64,000 nucleotides of DNA from Labia minor (taxonomy: Eukaryota > Arthropoda > Insecta > Dermaptera > Spongiphoridae): contig OY720349.1 in the NCBI GenBank assembly GCA_963082975.1, positions 66,338,501 through 66,402,500 on the forward strand, read 5' to 3'. Of the stretch, positions 1 to 11,200 are shown in pieces. The number at the start of each line of letters is the position of its first letter. Position 1 is the stretch's first letter. Below the pieces are notes generated by a model, which worked only from the letters and a program-made list of their open reading frames with translations, did not search any database and was not told the DNA's origin. Position numbers and translations under genes: made by a program.

Positions 1-2900
1 AATAATTATTTTTTTATGCCGAAAACCTAGGGTCATCCTACGATGACCTTTCATAATTTTTACGGGAAAATTAAAAAATGAAATTTTTAAAAATAAATAA
101 TAAATTCTTTCATTTTACATCATAAAAATATTAAAAAAATATATTATTGATATTTCTGATGAATAATTATTTTTTTATGCCGAAAACCTAGGGTCATCCT
201 ACGATGACCTTTCATAATTTTTACGGGAAAATTAAAAAATGAAATTTTTAAAAATAAATAATAAATTCGTTCATTTTACATCATAAAAATATTAAAAAAA
301 TATATTATTGATATTTCTGATGAATAATTATTTTATTATGCCGAACACCTAGGGTCATCTTACGATGACCTTTCATAATTTTTACGGGAAAATTAAAAAA
401 TGAAATTTTTAAAAATAAATAATAAATTCGTTCATTTTACATCATAAAAATATTAAAAAAAATATTATTGATATTTTTGATGAATAATTATTTTTTTATG
501 CCGAAAACCTAGGTTCATCCTACGATGACCTTTCATAATTTTTACGGGAAAATTAAAAAATGAAATTTTTAAAAATCAATAATAAATTCGTTCATTTTAC
601 ATCATATAAATATTAAAAAAATATATTATAGATATTTCTGATGAATAATTATTTTTTTAATGCCGAAAACCTAGGGTCATCCTACGATGACCTTTCATAA
701 TTTTTACGGGAAAATTAAAAAATGAAATTTTTAGAAAATCAATAATAAATTGGTTCATTTTACATCATAAAAATATTAAAAAAAATATATTATTCATATT
801 TCTTACTAAAAATTATTTTGTTATGCCGAAACCTAGGGTCATCCTACGATGACCTTTCATAATTTTTTCGGTAAAATTAAAAAATGAAATGTTTTAAAAA
901 ATATAATAAATTCGTTCTGTTTACATCATAAAAATATTGAAAAAATATATTATTGATATTTTTGAAGAATAATTATTTTTTTTTCCGAAAACCTAGGGTC
1001 ATCCTACGATGACCTTTCATAATTTTTACGGGAAAATTAAAAAATGAAATTTTTAAAAATAAATAATAAATTCGTTCATTTTACATCATAAAAATATTAA
1101 AAAAAATATTATTGATATTTTTGATGAATAATTATTTTTTTATGCCGAAAACCTAGTGTCATCCTACGATGACCTTTCATAATTTTTACGGGAAAATTAA
1201 AAAATGAAATTTTTAAAAATAAATAATAAATTCGTTCATTTTACATCATATAAATATTAAAAAAATATATTATTGATATTTCTGATGAATAATTATTTTT
1301 TTATACCGAAAACCTAGGGTCAACCTACGATGACCTTTCATAATTTTTTCGGTGAAATTAAAAAATGAAATTTTTAAAAAAAATAATAAATTCGTTCATT
1401 TTACATCATAATAATATTAAAAAAATATATTATTGATATTTCTGATGAATAATTATTTTTTTATGCCGAAAACTTAGGGTCATCCTACAATGACCTTTCA
1501 TAATTTTTTCGGGAAAATTAAAAAATGAAATTTTTAAAAATAAATAATAATTTCGTTCATTTTACATCATAAAAATATTAAAAAAATATATTATTGATAT
1601 TTCTGATCAATAATTATTTTTTTATGCCGAAAACCTAGGGTCATCCTACGATGACCTTTCATAATTTTTACGGGAAAATTAAAAAATGAAATTTTTAAAA
1701 ATAAATAATAAATTCTTTCATTTTACATCATAAAAATATTAAAAAAATATATTATTGATATTTCTGATGAATAATTATTTTTTTATTCCGAAAACCTAGG
1801 GTCATCCTACGATGACCTTTCATAATTTTTACGGGAAAATTAAAAAATGAAATTTTTAAAAATAAATAATAAATTCGTTCATTTTACATCATAAAAATAT
1901 TAAAAAAATATATTATTGATATTTCTGATGAATAATTATTTTATTATGCCGAACACCTAGGGTCATCTTACGATGACCTTTCATAATTTTTACGGGAAAA
2001 TTAAAAAATGAAATTTTTAAAAATAAATAATAAATTCGTTCATTTTACATCATAAAAATATTAAAAAAAATATTATTGATATTTTTGATGAATAATTATT
2101 TTTTTATGCCGAAAACCTAGGTTCATCCTACGATGACCTTTCATAATTTTTACGGGAAAATTAAAAAATGAAATTTTTAAAAATAAATAATAAATTCGTT
2201 CATTTTACATCATATAAATATTAAAAAAATATATTATAGATATTTCTGATGAATAATTATTTTTTTAATGCCGAAAACCTAGGGTCATCCTACGATGACC
2301 TTTCATAATTTTTACGGGAAAATTAAAAAATGAAATTTTTAGAAAATCAATAATAAATTGGTTCATTTTACATCATAAAAATATTAAAAAAATATATTAT
2401 TCATATTTCTTACTAAAAATTATTTTGTTATGCCGAAACCTAGGGTCATCCTACGATAACCTTTCATAATTTTTTCGGTAAAATTAAAAAATGAAATATT
2501 TTAAAAAATATAATAAATTCGTTCTGTTTACATCATAAAAATATTGAAAAAATATATTATTGATATTTCTGAAGAATAATTATTTTTTTTTCCGAAAACC
2601 TAGGGTCATCCTACGATGACCTTTCATAATTTTTACGGGAAAATTAAAAAATGAAATTTTTAAAAATAAATAATAAATTCGTTCATTTTACATCATAAAA
2701 ATATTAAAAAAAATATTATTGATATTTTTGATGAATAATTATTTTTTTATGCCGAAAACCTAGTGTCATCCTACGATGACCTTTCATAATTTTTACGGGA
2801 AAATTAAAAAATGAAATTTTTAAAAATAAATAATAAATTCGTTCATTTTACATCATATAAATATTAAAAAAATATATTATTGATATTTCTGATGAATAAT
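1..2900 (+). repeat. Higher-order repeat of about 1.61 kb (10 monomers), nearly two copies
   Basis: The ordered variants starting at 1 (CTTTC, then GAACACC/TCTTACG, CCTAGGTTC, TTTTTTAATGCC, the TACTAAAAATT unit, a TTTTTTTTTCCG unit, CTAGTGTC) begin again at about 1612. Offsets drift between 1,607 and 1,611 bp because of 1-bp changes in A/T runs. The second copy stops matching near 2900, where a CTAAGGTC/CTTAATTT unit replaces the TATACCG unit. Boundaries are approximate. Confidence 0.75.
31..48. other. Conserved palindrome in the satellite monomer (first example)
   Basis: GGTCATC at 31-37 and its exact reverse complement GATGACC at 42-48 flank a CTAC spacer. The motif recurs in nearly every monomer and is the least AT-rich and one of the least variable parts of the unit. 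In the CTAAGGTC variants the arms grow to nine bases (AAGGTCATC / GATGACCTT). A CCTAGG palindrome directly abuts it. It could form a small hairpin or be a dimeric protein site; function is not shown by sequence. Confidence 0.8.
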
Positions 2901-5164
2901 TATTTTTTTATGCCGAAAACCTAAGGTCATCCTACGATGACCTTTCTTAATTTTTACGGTAAAATTAAAATATTAAATTTTTAAAAATAAATAATAAATT
3001 TGTTCATTTAACTTCATAAAAATATTAAAAAAATATATTATTGATATTTCTGATGAATAATTATTTTTTTATGCCGAAAACCTAGGGTCATCCTACGATG
3101 ACCTTTCATAATTTTTACGGGAAAATTAAAAAATGAAATTTTTAGAAAATCAATAATAAATTGGTTCATTTTACATCATAAAAATATTAAAAAAATATAT
3201 TATTCATATTTCTTACTAAAAATTATTTTGTTATGCCCAAACCTAGGGTCATCCTACGATGACCTTTCATAATTTTTTCGGTAAAATTAAAAAATGAAAT
3301 GTTTTAAAAAATATAATAAATTCGTTCTGTTTACATCATAAAAATATTGAAAAAATATATTATTGATATTTCTGAAGAATAATTATTTTTTTTTCCGAAA
3401 ACCTAGGGTCATCCTACGATGACCTTTCATAATTTTTACGGGAAAATTAAAAAATGAAATTTTTAAAAATAAATAATAAATTCGTTCATTTTACATCATA
3501 AAAATATTAAAAAAAATATTATTGATATTTTTGATGTATAATTATTTTTTTATGCCGAAAACCTAGTGTCATCCTACGATGACCTTTCATAATTTTTACG
3601 GGAAAATTAAAAAATGAAATTTTTAAAAATAAATAATAAATTCGTTCATTTTACATCATATAAATATTAAAAAAATATATTATTGATATTTCTGATGAAT
3701 AATTATTTTTTTATGCCGAAAACCTAAGGTCATCCTACGATGACCTTTCATAATTTTTACGGTAAAATTAAAATATTAAATTTTTAAAAATAAATAATAA
3801 ATTCGTTCAGTTAACATCATAAAAATATTAAAAAAAATATTATTGATATTTTTGATGAATAATTATTTTTTTATGCCGAAAACCTAGTGTCATCCTACGA
3901 TGACCTTTCATAATTTTTACGGGAAAATTAAAAAATGAAATTTTTAAAAATAAATAATAAATTCGTTCATTTTACATCATATAAATATTAAAAAAATATA
4001 TTATTGATATTTCTGATGAATAATTATTTTTTTATACCGAAAACCTAGGGTCATCCTACGATGACCTTTCATAATTTTTTCGGGAAAATTAAAAAATGAA
4101 ATTTTTAAAAATAAATAATAAATTCGTTCATTTTACATCATAAAAATATTAAAAAAAATATTATTGATATTTTTGATGAATAATTATTTTTTTATGCCGA
4201 AAACCTAGTGTCATCCTACGATGACCTTTCATAATTTTTACGGGAAAATTAAAAAATGAAATTTTTAAAAATAAATAATAAATTCTTTCATTTTACATCA
4301 TAAAAATATTAAAAAAATATATTATTGATATTTCTGATGAATAATTATTTTTTTATTCCGAAAACCTAGGGTCATCCTACGATGACCTTTCATAATTTTT
4401 ACGGGAAAATTAAAAAATGAAATTTTTAAAAATAAATAATAAATTCGTTCATTTTACATCATATAAATATTAAAAAAATATATTATAGATATTTCTGATG
4501 AATAATTATTTTTTTAATGCCGAAAACCTAGGGTCATCCTACGATGACCTTTCATAATTTTTACGGGAAAATTAAAAAATGAAATTTTTAGAAAATCAAT
4601 AATAAATTGGTTCATTTTACATCATAAAAATATTAAAAAAATATATTATTCATATTTCTTACTAAAAATTATTTTGTTATGCCGAAACCTAGGGTCATCC
4701 TACGATGACCTTTCATAATTTTTTCGGTAAAATTAAAAAATGAAATATTTTAAAAAATATAATAAATTCGTTCTGTTTACATCATAAAAATATTGAAAAA
4801 ATATATTATTGATATTTCTGAAGAATAATTATTTTTTTTTCCGAAAACCTAGGGTCATCCTACGATGACCTTTCATAATTTTTACGGGAAAATTAAAAAA
4901 TGAAATTTTTAAAAATAAATAATAAATTCGTTCATTTTACATCATAAAAATATTAAAAAAAATATTATTGATATTTTTGATGAATAATTATTTTTTTATG
5001 CCGAAAACCTAGTGTCATCCTACGATGACCTTTCATAATTTTTACGGGAAAATTAAAAAATGAAATTTTTAAAAATAAATAATAAATTCGTTCATTTTAC
5101 ATCATATAAATATTAAAAAAATATATTATTGATATTTCTGATGAATAATTATTTTTTTATGCCG

Positions 5165-6135
5165 AAAACCAAAGGTCATCCTACGATGACCTTTCTTAAT
5201 TTTTACGGTAAAATTAAAATATTAAATTTTTAAAAATAAATAATAAATTCGTTCATTTAACTTCATAAAAATATTAAAAAAATATATTATTGATATTTCT
5301 GATGAATAATTATTTTTTTATGCCGAAAACCTAGGGTCATCCTACGATGACCTTTCATAATTTTTACGGGAAAATTAAAAAATGAAATTTTTAAAAATAA
5401 ATAATAAATTCGTTCATTTTACATCATATAAATATTAAAAAAATATATTATAGATATTTCTGATGAATAATTATTTTTTTAATGCCGAAAACCTAGGGTC
5501 ATCCTACGATGACCTTTCATAATTTTTACGGGAAAATTAAAAAATGAAATTTTTAGAAAATCAATAATAAATTGGTTCATTTTACATCATAAAAATATTA
5601 AAAAAATATATTATTCATATTTCTTACTAAAAATTATTTTGTTATGCCGAAACCTAGGGTCATCCTACGATGACCTTTCATAATTTTTTCGGTAAAATTA
5701 AAAAATGAAATATTTTAAAAAATATAATAAATTCGTTCTGTTTACATCATAAAAATATTGAAAAAATATATTATTGATATTTCTGAAGAATAATTATTTT
5801 TTTTTCCGAAAACCTAGGGTCATCCTACGATGACCTTTCATAATTTTTACGGGAAAATTAAAAAATGAAATTTTTAAAAATAAATAATAAATTCGTTCAT
5901 TTTACATCATAAAAATATTAAAAAAAATATTATTGATATTTTTGATGAATAATTATTTTTTTATGCCGAAAACCTAGTGTCATCCTACGATGACCTTTCA
6001 TAATTTTTACGGGAAAATTAAAAAATGAAATTTTTAAAAATAAATAATAAATTCGTTCATTTTACATCATATAAATATTAAAAAAATATATTATTGATAT
6101 TTCTGATGAATAATTATTTTTTTATGCCGAAAACC
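5165..6135 (+). repeat. Six-monomer (about 965 bp) satellite duplication marked by CCAAAGG
   Basis: A rare variant in which CCTAAGG reads CCAAAGG occurs at about 5169 and again at about 6134, 965 bp apart. This suggests a local six-monomer duplication. The units that follow the two markers differ (the first has CTTAATTT, the second passes into a GAAAATCAATAAT unit), so the right copy is incomplete or recombined. Confidence 0.55.
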
Positions 6136-8027
6136 AAAGGTCATCCTACGATGACCTTTCATAATTTTTACGGGAAAATTAAAAAATGAAATTTTTAGAA
6201 AATCAATAATAAATTGGTTCATTTTACATCATAAAAATATTAAAAAAATATATTATTCATATTTCTTACTAAAAATTATTTTGTTATGCCCAAACCTAGG
6301 GTCATCCTACGATGACCTTTCATAATTTTTTCGGTAAAATTAAAAAATGAAATGTTTTAAAAAATATAATAAATTCGTTCTGTTTACATCATAAAAATAT
6401 TGAAAAAATATATTATTGATATTTCTGAAGAATAATTATTTTTTTTTCCGAAAACCTAGGGTCATCCTACGATGACCTTTCATAATTTTTACGGGAAAAT
6501 TAAAAAATGAAATTTTTAAAAATAAATAATAAATTCGTTCATTTTACATCATAAAAATATTAAAAAAAATATTATTGATATTTTTGATGAATAATTATTT
6601 TTTTATGCCGAAAACCTAGTGTCATCCTACGATGACCTTTCATAATTTTTACGGGAAAATTAAAAAATGAAATTTTTAAAAATAAATAATAAATTCGTTC
6701 ATTTAACATCATATAAATATTAAAAAAATATATTATTGATATTTCTGATGAATAATTATTTTTTTATGCCGAAAACCTAAGGTCATCCTACGATGACCTT
6801 TCATAATTTTTACGGTAAAATTAAAATATTAAATTTTTAAAAATAAATAATAAATTCGTTCATTTAACATCATAAAAATATTAAAAAAAATATTATTGAT
6901 ATTTCTGATGAATAATTATTTTTTTATACCGAAAACCTAGGGTCATCCTACGATGACCTTTCATAATTTTTTCGGTGAAATTAAAAAATGAAATTTTTAA
7001 AAAAAATAATAAATTCGTTCATTTTACATCATAATAATATTAAAAAAATATATTATTGATATTTCTGATGAATAATTATTTTTTTATGCCGAAAACTTAG
7101 GGTCATCCTACGATGACCTTTCATAATTTTTTCGGGAAAATTAAAAAATGAAATTTTTAAAAATAAATAATAATTTCGTTCATTTTACATCATAAAAATA
7201 TTAAAAAAATATATTATTGATATTTCTGATCAATAATTATTTTTTTATGCCGAAAACCTAGGGTCATCCTACGATGACCTTTCATAATTTTTACGGGAAA
7301 ATTAAAAAATGAAATTTTTAAAAAAAATAATAAATTCGTTCATTTTACATCATAAAAATATTAAATAAATATATTATTGATATTTCTAATGAATAATTAT
7401 TTTTTTATGCCGAAAACCTAGGGTCATCCTACGATGAACTTTCATAATTTTTACGGGAAAATTAAAAAATGAAATTTTTAAAAATAAATAATAAATTCTT
7501 TCATTTTACATCATAAAAATATTAAAAAAATATATTATTGATATTTCTGATGAATAATTATTTTATTATGCCGAACACCTAGGGTCATCTTACGATGACC
7601 TTTCATAATTTTTACGGGAAAATTAAAAAATGAAATTTTTAAAAATAAATAATAAATTCGTTCATTTTACATCATAAAAATATTAAAAAAAATATTATTG
7701 ATATTTTTGATGAATAATTATTTTTTTATGCCGAAAACCTAGGTTCATCCTACGATGACCTTTCATAATTTTTACGGGAAAATTAAAAAATGAAATTTTT
7801 AAAAATAAATAATAAATTCGTTCATTTTACATCATATAAATATTAAAAAAATATATTATAGATATTTCTGATGAATAATTATTTTTTTAATGCCGAAAAC
7901 CTAGGGTCATCCTACGATGACCTTTCATAATTTTTACGGGAAAATTAAAAAATGAAATTTTTAGAAAATCAATAATAAATTGGTTCATTTTACATCATAA
8001 AAATATTAAAAAAATATATTATTCATA

Positions 8028-8032
8028 TTTCT
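8028..8032. repeat. Target site duplication, left side of element 1 (TTTCT)
   Basis: TTTCT directly precedes the 5' LTR and is repeated directly after the 3' LTR at 12608-12612. Uninterrupted satellite units read CATATTTCTTACTAAAAATT here, so removing the element and one TTTCT restores the ordinary satellite. A 5-bp duplication is usual for Ty1/copia integrases. Confidence 0.95.
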
Positions 8033-8181
8033 TGTTAAAGTATATTAAAGTTGGTAACCCTGCACCTTCTTACCTGTATATATATTTATAGTATGACCTT
8101 AGAGTAAATGTTCACCTTGTATTAAAAACACATTCAAACTCGAACAGTGCATTTTCATTAAACACATTTAAAACTCCAACA
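8033..8181 (+). repeat. 5' LTR of element 1 (149 bp)
   Basis: The LTR begins TGTTAAAG and ends CCAACA, giving the standard TG...CA termini. It is identical to the 3' LTR at 12459-12607. At 149 bp it is short for the group (Drosophila copia has LTRs of about 276 bp, from memory). It contains a TATA-like run and ATTAAA motifs that could serve in 3' end formation. Confidence 0.96.
8077..8090 (+). promoter_or_regulatory. TATA-like run in the 5' LTR of element 1
   Basis: TATATATATTTATA lies in the first half of the LTR and is the best candidate core promoter for the element RNA. Because the whole region is AT-rich, the match is suggestive only; no initiator or start site can be fixed from sequence. 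Confidence 0.4.
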
Positions 8182-8195
8182 GGTTATGGGCCCAG
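8182..8195 (+). other. Primer-binding site of element 1 (internal initiator tRNA-Met)
   Basis: GGTTATGGGCCCAG starts at the first base after the 5' LTR. It is the reverse complement of CTGGGCCCATAACC, the anticodon arm of eukaryotic initiator tRNA-Met (CAT anticodon). Drosophila copia is known to prime from this internal site with a cleaved 5' half of that tRNA, so the same mode is inferred here. Confidence 0.88.
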
Positions 8196-8201
8196 GTAAA
8201 C
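8193..8201 (+). other. Possible 5' splice site in the leader of element 1
   Basis: CAG followed by GTAAAC resembles a U2-type splice donor and overlaps the end of the primer-binding site, upstream of the coding start. Copia in Drosophila is known to make a spliced Gag RNA, but whether this site is used is unknown. The same string is present in the other two copies at +6,507 and +18,634. Confidence 0.25.
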
Positions 8202-8262
8202 ACTGCGGGTAATTGGGTGATAATTGGAAATATTTTTTAATCTTAAAAGGATTTTTTAAAAA

Positions 8263-11200
8263 ATGGAATTTCTTAAAATTGAACCACTACACCGACACAA
8301 CTATGATACCTGGAAGATTCAGATGGAAGCCATCCTAGTAAAAAATGGATATTGGAACATAGTCTCCGGAAACCAAAAAAGGTCAAATATTGATGAAAAA
8401 GATACGAAAGGGATTGAAAAATGGGATCTCCTGGACCAAAAAGCTAAGTCTGATCTAATTTTATCAATAACACCTAGAGAATTAAGGATAGTTAAAAATT
8501 TAAATAGCTCAAGTGAAATATGGAATAAATTAAAGGAAACCTTTGAAAGTAAAGGTCCAGCCAAAAAGGCTTATTTGTTAAAGAAACTAATTTTAAGTAA
8601 AATGAATATAAGTGATAATATGGATGACTATTTAAATACATTTTGTGAAATTATAGAAAAATTAAAAGATATTGAATTTATAATAAATGATGAACTATTA
8701 TGTATAATATTATTATATAGTCTACCAGACGAATATGAAAATTTTAGATGTGCTATAGAAACAAGGGACACTTTGCCATCTTTAGATAATTTAAAAATAA
8801 AATTATTGGAAGAGTTTGAATGTCGGGGAAGTCAAGGCGATTCCTCAAATCAAAGTAACTTTATTAAAAATAGAAATAAAAATAGACCTATTAATAAAAA
8901 TTATAATTTTAAAAATAATCCTTACAAAAATAATTCTTTAAATAAATATAATGAAAATAATAATAATAAATATAATACGAATAAAAAACATAATTTTTTC
9001 AATAGGGATAAAAGGTCAACTGATTATAATAAATTTAGTAATTTAAATAATGAAATTAAAAATAAAATTATATGTTTCCGTTGTAAGGGCGAAGGCCATA
9101 AAATTTCTCAATGTCCATCTAAGTCGACTCATATGTTAGCCCTAAAAGTCACTGATGATAAAAATGATTGGATTTTAGATTCTGGCTGTACAAATCACAT
9201 GATAAATAATAAAGAATTACTGGAAAATATAAGACATCCAAAACTAAGTTGTTTAACACTAGCCGATAACAGTAAAATAAATATTGATTGTATTGGTGAT
9301 ATGATTATTAACATAAATAATAGACAAATTGAATTAACAGATGTACTATATGTTCCCAAATTAAAAACGAATTTATTATCTGTCGGGTCATTTACTGATA
9401 AGAATTTTGAAGTTTTATTTAAAAATCATAATGCATTTATAACGAATAATGACGAACTAATGTTTACAGCTAAGAAAAAGGAGAACGGATTATATTATTT
9501 AAATGAAAATATTAAAAATAAAGATAAAAATGATTTTTCATATTATTTAAATAAAAATAAATTATCAAAATTAGACATATGGCATAAAAGATACGGACAT
9601 TTAAATGAAAGAGATTTAAAACTAATAACCAAATCAGATCAAGTTTTCGGTTTAGACCAAAGTATATTAAATGAAAATTTAAATAATTGTGAAATATGCA
9701 TTAAAGGAAAATTATCTCAAACACCTTTTAAAAATTCAAATTCACAGAAAAATTTAGAAATATTGGAAATAATCCATACAGATATTTGTGGACCATTTAG
9801 AACCACGTCTATCGGTGGAAATAAATATTTCATTACTTTTATAGACGAAGCAAGCAGATATTGCGAAGTTAAATTTCTAAAACACAAAAGTCAAGCTTTT
9901 GAAGCATTTATTGAATATAAAAATTATATTGAAAACATGACAGATAAAAGGATTAAATATTTGCAATCAGATAATGGAAAAGAATACATTAATAATAGAT
10001 TTAATAATTTTTTAAAAAAATCAGGAATTAAGCGAAGATTAACAGTTCCTTATACGCCCCAACAAAATGGATTATCTGAACGTATGAACAAGACCCTATT
10101 GGAGATGACGAGATGTATGTTAATACAAGCAAATCTAAAACATTCCTTTTGGGCAGAAGCAGTAATAACTGCATGTTATTTGAGGAACAGAAGCCCAACA
10201 TCATCTTTAAAAGGACAAATACCTTATAACATCCTTACAAACAAAAAATTTAATGTCTCACATTTAAGAACTTTTGGTATGAGAGTACATTTTTTAAATA
10301 AAAATAATAAAAATAAATTAAATTCAAGAACAATTGAAGGAATTTTTATAGGTTATTGCGAGGAAAGCAAAGCTTATAGAGTATATGATCCCATGACCAG
10401 AAGGGTACATATTACTCGAGATATTAAATTTATAAACGAATTTCATAATAAAAATGGAGATAATTTAAAATATACTGATTTATTAGAAGAAAATTCAAAA
10501 TACAACAGCTTGGACATAATGATTGATAAACATAATAATGATACATCTTTAGAAAGTGATATAGACGAAAATAACATTGACCAACAGAGAGGAAGAGGAC
10601 GTCCTAAAATGATTAAAAGTGGAAATAGGGGAAGACCCAGAAAAGTCTATCAATACAAAAAATCCGAAAGTGAAAATGATGAAGAAACAATTCCCAGCTC
10701 TAGAGACAGTGATGTCTTAAGTTCAGAAGATGAACTCTCGATAGAAACGACCGAAGGAGAGGTCCAAGGACTTAATGTAGAACTGAAAATTAAAGATGCA
10801 CTATTGCAAGAAGACTCGAACTTATGGAAAACAGCCATGAGGAAAGAAATGATTACATTAATTAAAAACGATACTTGGACAATGGTCAGGAAACACGAAA
10901 ATCAAAATATAGTGGGTAGTCGTTTTGTCTTAACGACCAAAAATGATAATACTAAAAAGGCCAGGTTAGTCGCCAAGGGATATAGCCAAACTTATTCTAT
11001 AGATTATTTTGATACTTATTCACCTGTCGCCAGAATGAGCAGCGTGAGGACACTAATGGCTAAGTCTATAGAAGAAAAGTGGTACATTGAACAAATGGAC
11101 GTGGAGGCAGCGTATTTAAATGGTGAACTGGAAGAGAACATTTACATGGAATGTCCTGAAGGGTTTAACGACATATTGAAAGATTTAGTCGAAAATGAAA

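Larger units (their letters stand above)
1..8032 (+). repeat. Satellite array block 1 (160-161 bp monomer, about 50 copies)
   Basis: Head-to-tail monomers of 160-161 bp fill this stretch; successive units begin at 1, 162, 323 and 483. Each holds a TGCCGAAAACCTAGG segment, the palindrome GGTCATC-CTAC-GATGACC, an ACGGGAAAATT segment and A/T runs. Distinct variants recur in order: CTTTC at the TTCGTTC site, GAACACC with TCTTACG, CCTAGGTTC, TTTTTTAATGCC, GAAAATCAATAAT, a TACTAAAAATT junction, CTAGTGTC and CTAAGGTC. No open reading frame of note, RNA gene or unrelated sequence is seen. The array continues beyond the left edge. Confidence 0.97.

Noticed and set aside
590-606. CENP-B box in the TTCGTTCATTTTACATC or ACGGGAAAA part of the monomer
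   Set aside because: The TTCG and CGGG halves are not at the required distance and the central A does not fit, so the 17-bp box is not met on either strand by my reading.
1-8032. CRISPR-like array (regular spacing, palindromic core)
   Set aside because: The intervals between palindromes are themselves repeats, not unique spacers; the unit is a 160-161 bp satellite monomer.
8319-8564. Antisense open frames inside the elements (also near 10650-10838, 11142-11429, 11976-12197 and the matching places in copies 2 and 3)
   Set aside because: They lie opposite the Gag-Pol frame, have no recognisable domain and look like by-products of its codon use, so they are not reported as genes.
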